Of a stretch of DNA of 33,638 nt, positions 1 to 8,539 are shown one piece after another. This DNA comes from Acidobacteriota bacterium (GTDB lineage: Bacteria > Acidobacteriota > Vicinamibacteria > Vicinamibacterales > UBA2999), in contig JAIVJN010000026.1 in assembly GCA_020200025.1 (NCBI GenBank), positions 1-33,638 of the forward strand. Reading direction: 5' to 3'. A model generated the notes under the pieces. It worked only from the letters and a program-made list of their open reading frames with translations. It searched no databases and had not been told where the DNA came from. A program made the translations under genes and the position numbers. The number at the start of each line of letters is the position of its first letter. Positions within the stretch are counted from its first letter, which is position 1.

Positions 1-1094
1 AGAATGCTCTGCGGCTGCGCCTGGTTCAGTCCGATGCGCCGGCTGAAGAACGGGGGGGTGTCGGGGGTGGGCGGGAACTCATAGAAGTTCGCGCCCGCCA
101 GGAAGAACTCGCGCTTCTCGGGAAAGAAAAGTGGATAACGCGTGAGGTTCACTTGCCGATCATCCACTTCGGTCTCGGCGAAGTCGGTGTTGACCGTGAA
201 ATTCGCGCGGAGCGCCGGCGTGATGTTGTAGAAGAGGTCGATGCCCGCTTCCACGTCTCCTTCCGTCGCGGGGGCGCCGAATCCCGGTGCGGCCTGCAGG
301 CTGCCCAACGCATAAGGCTTGACGTCGAGGCCGACGCCCTGCGAGATGTCGGCAAGACCGACCACCCGGCCGGCGTTCGACATTCTCAACAAGCCTTCGT
401 TGCGCAGCCAACCGGTCCACAAGCTCTCTTCGTTCTTCCGCCGCACCGTGCGCTGGAAGTTGGCGCCCCACGTGTCGCTCGACGGGTTGAAGTTGAGCGT
501 CTTGAAGGGCAGCTCGATCTCCGCGGTCCAGCCCTCGGGCGTGCGGCGGACGCGCGCCGTCCAGATGCCGTCCCACGACTTGTTCACATTCCCTCCGAGA
601 TCGTCGCCGCCGGGACCCGAGACGATGCCGTCGCCCATGGCGCCGGCGGGATTGATCTCGAAAAAGTAACCGGTGCGACCGTCCAGATAGGGATCGAGGC
701 CCCACATGAAGCGATCGTCAGCCTCGAAGGGCTGATCGCGCTGCATCTGATTGCCCAAGAGCCGCGTCGGTTCCGAATCGAAACAGATGACGCCCAAGAC
801 GAGGCGATCGCGATCGAACGCCATCCGTACTTCGGTACGTTCGGTGGCCGGCTCGCCGTTATTGGGATCGAGCTGGCGGAAATCGGTGGCGGGTTCCGCG
901 CGACGCCACACGGTCTCGTCCAGCACGCCGTCGACGACGAGCAACTCGCTGTCGGCGACGCGAGCGGCCTGTATCGTGGCTGTTGCCTGTACCGCGGCCT
1001 CGACCGCCGGCATGCCGTCCTGCGCCCTGGCAGGCACACTGCCGGCGATTCCGATGAGGACCGCCAGGAGCGCGGTCCCGATACGAATCTGCAT
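1..1094 (-). CDS. DUF5916 family protein with N-terminal CBM9-like domain (3' end cut by window edge)
   Basis: This frame is open from the ATG at 1094 to the window edge with no stop, so at least 364 residues are visible and the C-terminus is missing. It is absent from the ORF track, whose plus-strand 454-aa ORF here is its shadow. A signal peptide (MQIRIGTALLAVLIG..., cleavage after ARAQ, about residue 25) is followed by a carbohydrate-binding-module-9-like beta-sandwich (about 40-225, with VVDGVLDETVWRRA and GYFFEINPAG). The start of the DUF5916 region follows, with the family signatures NTDFAETEVDDRQVN, FPEKREFFL and FFSRR (349-353). Such proteins are predicted to be exported and may form an outer-membrane barrel; their substrate is unknown. 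The start overlaps the htrA stop by one base (TGATG), which indicates coupled translation. Confidence 0.85.
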   Translation of the reverse strand, partial: MQIRIGTALLAVLIGIAGSVPARAQDGMPAVEAAVQATATIQAARVADSELLVVDGVLDETVWRRAEPATDFRQLDPNNGEPATERTEVRMAFDRDRLVLGVICFDSEPTRLLGNQMQRDQPFEADDRFMWGLDPYLDGRTGYFFEINPAGAMGDGIVSGPGGDDLGGNVNKSWDGIWTARVRRTPEGWTAEIELPFKTLNFNPSSDTWGANFQRTVRRKNEESLWTGWLRNEGLLRMSNAGRVVGLADISQGVGLDVKPYALGSLQAAPGFGAPATEGDVEAGIDLFYNITPALRANFTVNTDFAETEVDDRQVNLTRYPLFFPEKREFFLAGANFYEFPPTPDTPPFFSRRIGLNQAQPQSI

Positions 1095-2530
1095 CACTCG
1101 ATCTCGAACGAAAGGAAGAGGAGCTGCCCCTCACGCTGGATCTGGAGCGTGCAGGCGGCATTGGTCGGAAGCCGGCCGATCATACTTCTGAGCTCGTCCA
1201 GGGCGCGAACCGGCGTGGCATTCACGCTGAAAATCACGTCGCCGGGCTCGAGGCCGTATTCGGCGGCGGCGTTGACGGCGCGCGCCGCCACGAGGACCCC
1301 GCCCTTCAAGCGCACGCCCCCGAGCGCGTCGGCCAATGTCTCGGTCATGTCGAGCGCGAGGACGCCCAGACGCTCGATGACATTGCGCTCGGGGCTGACG
1401 AGATCCGCAAATCGGAACGGGTCGTCTGCGCGCTCGGCGACGGCGACCGGAATCTTCAGACGCTCCTTCCCGCGCAGCACGTCGAGGTTGGCGACGTCGC
1501 CCGCGGCCCGTCGATAGAGGTTGACATCGAACTGCCGGCCGTTCTCCATCGGCTTGCCGTCGAGCGATACGATGATGTCGCCCACGCGCAATCCTGCGGC
1601 CTCGGCCGTGGATCCCGGCAACACATCCCCGAGAATGACGCCGGCCTCCTGCGGCAGCTTCAACGTCTGGACGAGGAGTGGAGAAATCGTTTGCGCGTAG
1701 ACGCCGATGGTGCCGCGCCGCACACGCCCGCTCCCCCGGATCTGCTCGAATACGGATTGAACGATGTTGCTCGGCGCCGCAAAGCCCAAGCCTTCGTTGC
1801 CGCCGCCGGTCGACAGGATCAGCGTGTTGATGCCAATCAAACGTCCTTCCGTGTCGACGAGCGGACCGCCGCTGTTGCCGGGATTGATGGGCGCATCCGT
1901 CTGGATGTAGACCATCGGATCGTCCGCTTCGAGTTGGCGGCCCACTGCGCTCACGACGCCCATCGAGACGGAATTCTCGAGCCCCAAGGGGCTCCCGAAG
2001 GCGCAGACGATCTGCCCTGGCCGCAGGGCATCGGAGTCACCGAACGTCAGAGCGGGCAGCCCCGTCTCGGCCACCCGAATGACGGCAAGGTCGGTCTCTT
2101 CGTCGACCCCAACAATCGTGGCATCGACCGAGCGTCCGCGCGGCCTGACGATCGACCGGCCCGTTCTCGAATCACGGACGACGGGCAGCACCACGCGCAC
2201 GCGTCGCGCGCCGGCGACCACGTGGTGACTGGTGACGATGTAGCCACCGGAGTTGACGATGACGCCGGAGCCGGTGCTGCGACGTCGCTCGAGCAGGGCC
2301 CCCGAGCCCGCGTCCACGCCGTCCGGAAGGCCGTAGCCGAGCACGATCACTTGAACGACCGAGGGGCTGACGCGTTCGGCCAGCCCTTCGAGGGCCCTGC
2401 TCAGCCCGCCCAGGGTGGGTGCTTCGCGGCCGACCGTCGCGGCCGATTGCGCGGATGCCACGGACGGTGTCAGGGTCGTCAGCGCGATGAGTAGCCAGAT
2501 CCACGGCGTGACGCTTCCGAGACGGCTCAT
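1094..2530 (-). CDS. HtrA/DegP-like periplasmic serine protease with two PDZ domains
   Basis: Predicted to degrade or refold damaged envelope proteins after Sec export. The track ORF starts at 2833, but that start lies inside the divergent metallo-hydrolase gene. The ATG at 2530 gives 478 aa beginning with a good signal peptide (MSRLGSVTPWIWLLIALTTL, cleavage near SVASAQ, residue 28). A trypsin-like domain (about 50-265) has the complete triad: His103 (VTSHHVV), Asp147 (ETDLAV) and Ser220 (NPGNSGGPL). PDZ1 is at about 275-365 (AGVILGDVLPGSTAEAAGL) and PDZ2 at about 395-475 (YGLEPGDVIFSVNATP). Length fits DegQ/DegS-like proteases. It is the first gene of a two-gene unit with the DUF5916 gene. 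No strong Shine-Dalgarno is visible, only a G-run (GGGGGGTG) touching the start, so start placement rests on the signal peptide. Confidence 0.93.
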   Translation of the reverse strand: MSRLGSVTPWIWLLIALTTLTPSVASAQSAATVGREAPTLGGLSRALEGLAERVSPSVVQVIVLGYGLPDGVDAGSGALLERRRSTGSGVIVNSGGYIVTSHHVVAGARRVRVVLPVVRDSRTGRSIVRPRGRSVDATIVGVDEETDLAVIRVAETGLPALTFGDSDALRPGQIVCAFGSPLGLENSVSMGVVSAVGRQLEADDPMVYIQTDAPINPGNSGGPLVDTEGRLIGINTLILSTGGGNEGLGFAAPSNIVQSVFEQIRGSGRVRRGTIGVYAQTISPLLVQTLKLPQEAGVILGDVLPGSTAEAAGLRVGDIIVSLDGKPMENGRQFDVNLYRRAAGDVANLDVLRGKERLKIPVAVAERADDPFRFADLVSPERNVIERLGVLALDMTETLADALGGVRLKGGVLVAARAVNAAAEYGLEPGDVIFSVNATPVRALDELRSMIGRLPTNAACTLQIQREGQLLFLSFEIE

Positions 2531-2758
2531 CACCCCCCGCGCCCGTCCAGCTCTCGACAGGCTCCGGCGCTCTGGCCCTTCGACCGGTTCGAAGTCACCG
2601 TGAGCTTGCCGCACGAGTAAGGTTCTCGACCGACGCAGCCTGCCTATCGAAACGAGCTGCGGGTTGAGCGTGACGTCGCACGGCATTAGTGGCATGTGGC
2701 GGAAGGTCAAAAGGGTCGAGTGAACGGTCGACCGCCTAGATTTTAGTAGAGTGCCACG
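2531..2758. promoter_or_regulatory. Divergent intergenic region between htrA-like and metallo-hydrolase genes
   Basis: This 228-bp spacer separates two divergent genes and must hold both promoters. The htrA-proximal half contains CTCGACAGGCTC and CCCTTCGACCGGTTC, words that resemble the widespread 'TTCGACAAGCTCA' type of intergenic palindrome, here degenerate. No convincing -35/-10 pair for the minus-strand gene could be picked by eye. Confidence 0.4.
2747..2758 (+). promoter_or_regulatory. Leaderless-type -10 element before the metallo-hydrolase gene
   Basis: TAGAGT sits exactly six bases before the ATG at 2759 and fits a TANNNT -10 motif. That spacing would put the transcription start at or next to the start codon. 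No Shine-Dalgarno is seen. No clear -35 box is present, so this is a position-based inference, strengthened by the same arrangement before other genes in the window. Confidence 0.45.
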
Positions 2759-4147
2759 ATGGCGACATTGACGTTTCTCGGCGCCGCCCGAACGGTCACC
2801 GGTTCCAAATACCTGCTCGACGCAGGGGCGCACCGGCTACTCGTCGATTGTGGTCTGTTCCAAGGGCTCAAAGACCTGCGCCTGCGAAACTGGGCGGCGC
2901 TGCCGCTTCATCCCGCCGCGCTCCACGCCGTCGTGCTCACGCACGCGCACATCGATCATTCGGGTTGGCTGCCGCGGCTGGTGGCCGGAGGCTTTCGCGG
3001 GCCGATCCACTGCACGCCGGCGACCGCCGACTTGTGCCGTCTCGTGCTGCCGGACGCTGGCCGTCTGCAGGAGGAAGACGCGAGAGGCGCGAATCGTGGC
3101 CGCTACTCGCGCCACACGCCGGCCTTGCCGCTCTTCACCGAAGCCGATGCCCTGAATACGCTGACACGCCTCCAGCCGGTGGGTTTCGGCCGGCGGACAC
3201 CGGTTGCCCCCGGCCTCGAGGCCGAGTTCATCAATGCGGGACACCTGCTCGGGTCGGCATTCGTGCGCATGAGGCGGGCGGGCTCGGCCGAGCCGTGCGT
3301 ACTTTTCGGCGGCGACCTGGGCCGATACAACCGGCCCGTGTTGCCGGATCCGTCGCCGGCACCCGCCGCCGATGTGCTGTTGCTCGAGTCCACCTACGGC
3401 GATCGCGTCCATCCGCGCGGCGACGAGCACGCGCGCTTGATCGACATCGTCACGAAAGCGCACGCGTCGAAAGGCAAGGTGATCATCCCGGCGTTCGCGA
3501 TCGGCCGCGTGGAGGAAGTGCTCTACGTGCTCCGCGTGCTCGAGCGTGACGGCAAGATTCCTCCGCTGCCGGTCTATGTCGACAGCCCGATGGCGACGGC
3601 CGCCCTCGATTACTATCGCCGTCACGCCTTCGAGCTCGACCGCGATGCGCGCCCCGAGCACGGCGAGGTGTCGGCGTTTGCGACGTCTCGGTTTCAGCCC
3701 GTCACCTCCGCGCGCGAGTCCCGAGACATCGTCGGGTTGCCCGGACCGGCCATCGTGATCTCGTCGAGCGGAATGGCGACCGGCGGACGAGTCTTGAACC
3801 ATCTCGAGGTGGCGCTTCCCGACAGTCGCAACACCGTCATGTTCGTGGGCTTTCAGGCGGCCGGCACGCGCGGGCGAAAGCTGGTCGATGGTGTGAAGGT
3901 CGTGACGATCCATGGGCGCGACGTCGCGGTGAATGCGAGAGTCGAACGGCTCGACAGCATGTCGGCGCACGCCGACGCGGACGAGATTCTGCGCTGGCTG
4001 CGAACGTGTCCGCGTGCGCCGGCGATGACGTATCTCGTTCACGGCGAGCCGGTGGCGCAGGATGCGCTGAAGGCCCGCATCAGCCGCGAGCTGGGGTGGA
4101 CCGTCCACGCCCCCGCACACGGCGAGCGCGTCGATTTGCCACTCTAG
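2759..4147 (+). CDS. MBL-fold beta-CASP RNA metallo-hydrolase (CPSF/YSH1-like)
   Basis: Predicted zinc-dependent ribonuclease of the metallo-beta-lactamase/beta-CASP superfamily, acting on RNA in the cytoplasm. The 462-aa product begins with TFLGAARTVTGS and carries motif II THAHIDHSG (His62, His64, Asp66, His67). A further ligand region NAGHLLGSAF follows, then GGDLGRYNRP, the beta-CASP insertion (about 205-375, with IPAFAIGRVEEVLY and ISSSGMATGGRV), and the C-terminal RMMBL segment with SMSAHADADEI and YLVHGEP. All are in the expected order and the length is typical (about 450-470). It is the first gene of a plus-strand run. The ATG is preceded by a leaderless-type -10 rather than a ribosome binding site. 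RNase activity is inferred from family membership; the exact substrate is unknown. Confidence 0.93.
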   Translation: MATLTFLGAARTVTGSKYLLDAGAHRLLVDCGLFQGLKDLRLRNWAALPLHPAALHAVVLTHAHIDHSGWLPRLVAGGFRGPIHCTPATADLCRLVLPDAGRLQEEDARGANRGRYSRHTPALPLFTEADALNTLTRLQPVGFGRRTPVAPGLEAEFINAGHLLGSAFVRMRRAGSAEPCVLFGGDLGRYNRPVLPDPSPAPAADVLLLESTYGDRVHPRGDEHARLIDIVTKAHASKGKVIIPAFAIGRVEEVLYVLRVLERDGKIPPLPVYVDSPMATAALDYYRRHAFELDRDARPEHGEVSAFATSRFQPVTSARESRDIVGLPGPAIVISSSGMATGGRVLNHLEVALPDSRNTVMFVGFQAAGTRGRKLVDGVKVVTIHGRDVAVNARVERLDSMSAHADADEILRWLRTCPRAPAMTYLVHGEPVAQDALKARISRELGWTVHAPAHGERVDLPL

Positions 4148-4154
4148 ACTCGGC

Positions 4155-4213
4155 GGGTAGGCCAGGTGGGGCAGGTAGGGCCGGTGGGGCCGGCAGGGCT
4201 GGGTGGCGGGTAG
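4155..4213 (+). repeat. G-rich degenerate tandem tract with G-quadruplex potential
   Basis: Just after the metallo-hydrolase stop, the plus strand carries at least seven runs of three or more G with short spacers (for example GGGGCAGGTAGGG, then GGGG, GGG, GGG, GGG). Similar G-rich plus-strand tracts occur after the DUF1015 gene and at the end of the 31877 gene. A G-quadruplex or a slippage-prone spacer is possible. Nothing in it looks coding. Confidence 0.55.
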
Positions 4214-4236
4214 CGCGGGTTCGCCGTCGAACCTTA

Positions 4237-4270
4237 TTGCCGCTTGCCGCTTGCCGCTTGCCGCTTGCCG
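4237..4270 (+). repeat. Heptamer tandem repeat TTGCCGC (about 4.9 copies)
   Basis: Perfect head-to-tail copies of TTGCCGC fill 34 bp of the 201-bp spacer between the metallo-hydrolase and M49 peptidase genes. A 7-bp unit outside coding sequence is free to vary in copy number. It lies about 70 bp upstream of the putative -10 of the peptidase gene. Confidence 0.85.
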
Positions 4271-4336
4271 TCAGTCTTGGTCCGCGCGCCAACGTGTGCA
4301 ACGATGCCCGCGCGCAAGCAGCTCGCGCCGCGGCGG

Positions 4337-4348
4337 TAGAATCGATCG
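4337..4348 (+). promoter_or_regulatory. Leaderless-type -10 element before the M49 peptidase gene
   Basis: TAGAAT lies exactly six bases upstream of the ATG at 4349, the same geometry as TAGAGT before the metallo-hydrolase gene. No ribosome binding site is seen. No -35 box was recognised. Confidence 0.45.
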
Positions 4349-6304
4349 ATGTCCGGCAAGCCCGCCACCTCCGCGCCACCCGATCGCCGCTACCGCCTCG
4401 AGCAGATCGACGATGCCGCCGTCGTGCAGTTGTATGCGGACGGCTTCGCGACGCTCGGCGCCGACGACAAGCGGCTCGTGTGGCATCTCTACCAAGCCGC
4501 GCTCGCCGGGCGCGACATCTATTACGACCAGCGCTACCCCCACAACCTCGCCATGCGGGACATTCTCGAAGCGATCCTCACGCATGCCGATGGTGTGGAC
4601 GACGCGGCCCTGCGCGAGATTACGCGATATACCAAGCTGTTTTGGCTGAACACCGGACCGTACAACAATCTCACCGCGCGCAAGTTCACCCTCGCGCTCG
4701 CGCCGCGGGATCTCATCGACGCGGCCGAGCAGGCGTGGCGTAACGGCGCCCGCTTCACCCTCGATCGAGGTGAATCGATCGAGGATCTGATTCGACGCTA
4801 CGAGCCGATGTTCTTCGATGCGACGTTCCAGCCGTTCGTCACCAACAAGACGCCTGGCCCGGGCCGCGATCTGCTGACCGAGAGCGCCAACAACTTCTAC
4901 CAGGGAGTGACGCTCGCCGACCTCGAGCACTTCGTCGAGCGTCATCCACTCAACTCCCGCGTCGTCAGCCGTGACGGTGCCATCGTCGAAGAGGTCTACA
5001 GGATCGGCGGCCTCTACGGCAAAGAGCTGTCGCGGGTCGTGGAGCATCTCGAGGCCGCGCTCGCCTACGCGCCGGAGTCGCTCGCGCGGGCGTTGCGGGC
5101 GCTCATCCAGTGGTACCGCAGCGGCGACGATCGCGACCGCGAGGCGCTCGATATCGCCTGGGTGCAGAACCGCGATTCGTCCGTTGACACGATGAATGGC
5201 TTCATCGAGGTCTACCTCGATGCGCGCGGGATCAAGGGCGCCTGGGAAGGCGTCGTCTACTACGTCAACCACGCGAAGACGTGGAAGATTCAGCAACTGG
5301 CCGAGCACGCGCAGTGGTTCGAGGATCACCTGCCGATCGACCCACGGTTTCGCAAGCCGACCGTGCAGGGCATCTCCGCGACGGCGATCGAGGTTGTTAT
5401 CGAAACCGGGGATTCCGGACCGATTACGCCGATCGGCGTCAACCTGCCCAACGATCAACGCATTCGCGAGGAGTACGGGAGTAAGTCCGTGTCGCTCGCC
5501 AATGTCATCGAGGCGTATGACAAGTCAACACCGGACAGCTTCCGCGAGGAGTTCTCGTGGAGCAGCGAGGAGGCGAGCCGTGCGCATCAGTGGGCGGCGT
5601 TTGCCAACGAGCTGACGACCGAGATCCACGAGGTGCTGGGCCATGGCTCGGGTCGCATGGCGGAGCACGTGACCCATCAGCCGCAAGAGCTTCTCAAGGA
5701 GCAATACTCTGCGCTCGAGGAAACGCGAGCCGACCTGGTCGCCCTCTATTTCGTCGCCGATCCATACGTGGTGGCGCTCGGGCTCGTTCCCGCGGAGCAC
5801 CATGCCGCAATCGTGCGCACCGAGTATGAGGCGTTTGCCCGAAACGCTCTCGTGCAGCTCCGGCGTGTTCGCGAGGGAAGCCAACTCGAAGAAGACCACA
5901 TGCGCAATCGGCAGGCGGTTGTGCATTGGCTGATGAGGCACAGTTGCGCGATCGAGCTGCGGCGCCGAGAGGGCAGGACGTTCTACGTGATGACCGATGT
6001 GGCGGCGTTTCGCGACGGTGTGGCGCGGCTCCTCGCCGAGGTGCAGCGCATCAAGTCGGAAGGTGACTACGCCGCCGCGCGCGGGTTCTTCGAGACTTAC
6101 GGCGTCCACTTCGACCCGGTTATCCGGGATGAGATCGTCACACGCGTCGATCGGCTGAAGCTGCCGTCGTATACCGGCTTTGTCATGCCGAAGCTCGAGC
6201 CGGTGCACGACGATCGTGGAACGATCGTCGATGTCGCCATTTCCTACCCGTGCGACTTGATGACGCAGATGCTCGAGTATTCGCAGGAGCGACGGAGGCG
6301 ATGA
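4349..6304 (+). CDS. Peptidase family M49 (dipeptidyl-peptidase III-like)
   Basis: Predicted zinc metallopeptidase that removes dipeptides from the N-terminus of short peptides in the cytoplasm; no signal peptide is present. The 651-aa product has the zinc site HEVLGH (427-432), which matches the bacterial M49 HExxGH form. About 30 residues later comes the second motif LEETRADL (E457, E458), supplying the third zinc ligand. Conserved stretches upstream include TKLFWLNTGPYNN and NNFYQGVT, and GFIEVYLDARG lies before the zinc site. Length matches bacterial M49 enzymes (about 650-690). The stop codon overlaps the next start as ATGA, so this and the HEAT/cyclophilin gene are probably translated from one mRNA. 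Assignment is strong; specificity is inferred from the family. Confidence 0.92.
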   Translation: MSGKPATSAPPDRRYRLEQIDDAAVVQLYADGFATLGADDKRLVWHLYQAALAGRDIYYDQRYPHNLAMRDILEAILTHADGVDDAALREITRYTKLFWLNTGPYNNLTARKFTLALAPRDLIDAAEQAWRNGARFTLDRGESIEDLIRRYEPMFFDATFQPFVTNKTPGPGRDLLTESANNFYQGVTLADLEHFVERHPLNSRVVSRDGAIVEEVYRIGGLYGKELSRVVEHLEAALAYAPESLARALRALIQWYRSGDDRDREALDIAWVQNRDSSVDTMNGFIEVYLDARGIKGAWEGVVYYVNHAKTWKIQQLAEHAQWFEDHLPIDPRFRKPTVQGISATAIEVVIETGDSGPITPIGVNLPNDQRIREEYGSKSVSLANVIEAYDKSTPDSFREEFSWSSEEASRAHQWAAFANELTTEIHEVLGHGSGRMAEHVTHQPQELLKEQYSALEETRADLVALYFVADPYVVALGLVPAEHHAAIVRTEYEAFARNALVQLRRVREGSQLEEDHMRNRQAVVHWLMRHSCAIELRRREGRTFYVMTDVAAFRDGVARLLAEVQRIKSEGDYAAARGFFETYGVHFDPVIRDEIVTRVDRLKLPSYTGFVMPKLEPVHDDRGTIVDVAISYPCDLMTQMLEYSQERRRR

Positions 6305-8412
6305 GGATTTTGTTGGCCCTGGCCGGCGCGCTGCTGGCGTCGGCCGTCGATGCGCAGTCGTTGCGCGAGCGGATGATCGCGGCTGAAGATTCGCGTCCAC
6401 AGACGGCGGAGGGTCTCGCTCCGCTCATGGAGGGTCTGAAAAGCTCTCACGCGTCGCTGCGGCGACAGGCCGTACGGGGGTTGGGCCGGCTCGAGCGCGA
6501 AGATCTCATCGCCACGATCGCGTCTCGTGTATCCGACGACGACCCGACCGTGAGAGGCGCGGCCTACAACGCGCTCGGCCAGGTGGCGCGCTCCACTGCG
6601 GCCGTGGCCGACGTGCACGCCCGCATGCTGGCGGCGATGAAATCAGAGCCGGAGGTGGTCGCCTGGGGTGTGGGGGCGGCCACGTTGGGACGCTTGCCTT
6701 ATGCGGACGCGGCGCTCGTGAAGCACACGGAAGAGATCGTCGCGGCTGTGCTGCCGGCACCCGCTGAACGATCGAGCCGACCCGCGTTCTACGGTCAAGC
6801 CGACGCTATGCTGGGCGCCGCGCGCGGCCTCGAGGCGCTCGTGCGCACCAGCCGCAAGGTGTCGTCTCCGCTATCGCCGACCGTGACGAGCCTCAAAGCC
6901 GCAGCGATCCTCGAGCCGAGCGCCACCGACGAACGAGTGATCCGGGTCAGACGCTTGGCGTGGCTGGCGCTGACCACGCTCGGCGCGGTCGACGCGACCC
7001 TGCTGCAGTCGGGCGTCGCCGACAGCGACGAGGAAGTGCGACGCCTCGCGATGGCCGCGGCCGGCGCCGACATCCCACTCGAACCTCGTCAGGCGGTGCT
7101 CGAGAAGGGGCTGAGTGACGCGAGCCCCCGAGTCCGCTACGAGGCGCTCAAGAGCTGGGGCCGGCAACTGCAAAGGACATCGTGCGAGGCGTTGCGCGCA
7201 GGGCTGCGCGACGCCAGCCCGCACGTGCGGTTGCTCGCCATCGACCTTCTGGGCAACGGGTGTGTCGATGAGGCTCCGACGGCGCTACTGCAGGCTCTGG
7301 CCGAGGTCGTGACGAGCCGGCCGGGCGAGTGGCACGCCCCAGCGCACGGCTTGGTTGCGCTCGCGCAGGTCGCGCCAGCCAAAGCGCGTGAGCTGATGCC
7401 TCGCTACACGAGGCACGCCACGTGGCAGGTACGGATGTACGCCGCTCGCGCCGCAGGGACGCTGCAGGCGTTCGACGAGCTGAGCACGCTCGCGCGCGAC
7501 GTCCACGATAACGTTCGGGAAGCGGCGATGGCGGCCCTGGCCGAACTGAAACGTCCGGAAGCCGTCACAGCCGCACTCGAAGCGCTCGCGACCCGTGGCG
7601 ACTATCAACTGCTCCTCACCTCGGCTCGCGCACTCTCGGTGGTTCCCACTGACCGGCGGCCTCGCGCCCGCCAGGTGCTCGTGGACGCGTTGGCGCGGCT
7701 CAGTGCTGACGCGCGCGAGACATCTCGCGATCCACGCATGGCAATTCTCGATCGGCTGAGCGAGATGAGACCGGTCGATGTGTCCGACGGCGGCGACGAT
7801 CTCGGAGCCGCTCTTCGGGCTCGGCTCGCCGATTTCGATCCCGCGGTGGCGAGAAAGGCCGCCGAGATTCTGCAAGCGTGGACCGGCACGCCGCACGAAG
7901 CAACGCCGCAGCGCCCGCCGCCGGCAAGAACGGATCTCGTCCCCCTGGCTTCGGAGCACGACGTGCAACTCCGCATCACGATGGCGGGAAAGGGGGCATT
8001 CACGATGCGGCTGCTCCTCGACGACGCGCCCGCGTCGGCGGGTCGCGTTCTCGCGCTGGCGCAAAAGGGTTACTACAACGGCCTCACGTTCCACCGCGTC
8101 GCTGCCAATTTCGTCATCCAAGGCGGCAGTCCAGGCGCCAACGAGTACATGGGTGACGGTCCGTTCATGCGCGACGAAGTAGGTCTGGTGTCGCACTCAC
8201 GCGGCACCGTCGGCATCTCCACACGAGGACGCGATACCGGCGACGCGCAGCTCTTCGTCAATCTGATCGACTCGCCACGCTTGGATCACATCTACACGGT
8301 CCTGGCCGTGGTCGTCGACGGCATGGACGTGATCGACGCCGTGATCGAGGGCGACGTCATCGATCGGGTGGAGGTGGTGGGGGAAGTGATGAGACCGGTA
8401 TGCGGCCCCTAA
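6301..8412 (+). CDS. Secreted HEAT-repeat protein fused to a cyclophilin-type peptidyl-prolyl isomerase
   Basis: The ATG at 6301 (ATGA overlap with the peptidase stop) is preferred to the track start at 6250. It begins directly with a signal peptide (MRILLALAGALLASAVDAQ) and gives 703 aa. Residues about 25-520 are alpha-helical HEAT-like repeats (for example SHASLRRQAVRGLGRL, DPTVRGAAYNALGQVA, VRRLAMAAAGADIP, NVREAAMAALAELK). Residues about 555-700 form a cyclophilin domain with GYYNGLTFHRV, FVIQGGSP and AQLFVNL. The catalytic Arg599 and the pocket residues Phe604 and Gln607 are present. The human CypA Trp121 position is not Trp, as in many bacterial members. It probably acts as a periplasmic folding factor, with the HEAT solenoid as a docking surface; that role is inferred. 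Confidence 0.88.
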   Translation: MRILLALAGALLASAVDAQSLRERMIAAEDSRPQTAEGLAPLMEGLKSSHASLRRQAVRGLGRLEREDLIATIASRVSDDDPTVRGAAYNALGQVARSTAAVADVHARMLAAMKSEPEVVAWGVGAATLGRLPYADAALVKHTEEIVAAVLPAPAERSSRPAFYGQADAMLGAARGLEALVRTSRKVSSPLSPTVTSLKAAAILEPSATDERVIRVRRLAWLALTTLGAVDATLLQSGVADSDEEVRRLAMAAAGADIPLEPRQAVLEKGLSDASPRVRYEALKSWGRQLQRTSCEALRAGLRDASPHVRLLAIDLLGNGCVDEAPTALLQALAEVVTSRPGEWHAPAHGLVALAQVAPAKARELMPRYTRHATWQVRMYAARAAGTLQAFDELSTLARDVHDNVREAAMAALAELKRPEAVTAALEALATRGDYQLLLTSARALSVVPTDRRPRARQVLVDALARLSADARETSRDPRMAILDRLSEMRPVDVSDGGDDLGAALRARLADFDPAVARKAAEILQAWTGTPHEATPQRPPPARTDLVPLASEHDVQLRITMAGKGAFTMRLLLDDAPASAGRVLALAQKGYYNGLTFHRVAANFVIQGGSPGANEYMGDGPFMRDEVGLVSHSRGTVGISTRGRDTGDAQLFVNLIDSPRLDHIYTVLAVVVDGMDVIDAVIEGDVIDRVEVVGEVMRPVCGP

Positions 8413-8451
8413 ACGAGAATTCTGTACTCGTTGTGGATCCGCAGAACGATC

Positions 8452-8472
8452 TTGGCGCGCGGAGCGCGCCAA
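8452..8472 (+). terminator. Perfect 9-bp hairpin after the HEAT/cyclophilin gene
   Basis: TTGGCGCGC and GCGCGCCAA form a perfect stem around a GGA loop, 39 bp after the stop codon. No U-tract follows (AAGAGAC), so it is not a classic intrinsic terminator. It may stabilise the 3' end or attenuate read-through into the aminotransferase gene. Confidence 0.5.
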
Positions 8473-8483
8473 AGAGACAACGC

Positions 8484-8534
8484 GAACTAGCCAAGGGCTT
8501 CGCGAGATATCAAGGGCAAGCCCTTGGCGAGTTC
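8484..8534 (+). promoter_or_regulatory. Leader inverted repeat immediately before the aminotransferase start
   Basis: GCCAAGGGCTT (8490-8500) pairs perfectly with AAGCCCTTGGC (8518-8528), and GAAC (8484-8487) pairs with GTTC (8531-8534) outside a 2-nt bulge. The structure ends five bases before the ATG at 8540 and so covers the normal ribosome-binding zone. A second copy of CAAGGGC (8511-8517) can pair with the same GCCCTTG (8520-8526), although with a very short loop. Two mutually exclusive pairings are therefore conceivable. A regulatory role is inference from geometry only. Confidence 0.45.
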
Positions 8535-8539
8535 ATCCG

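Noticed and set aside
153-1517. 454-aa plus-strand ORF
   Set aside because: It is the antisense shadow of the DUF5916 and htrA coding frames; its translation has no domain character, while the minus-strand frame gives continuous family motifs.
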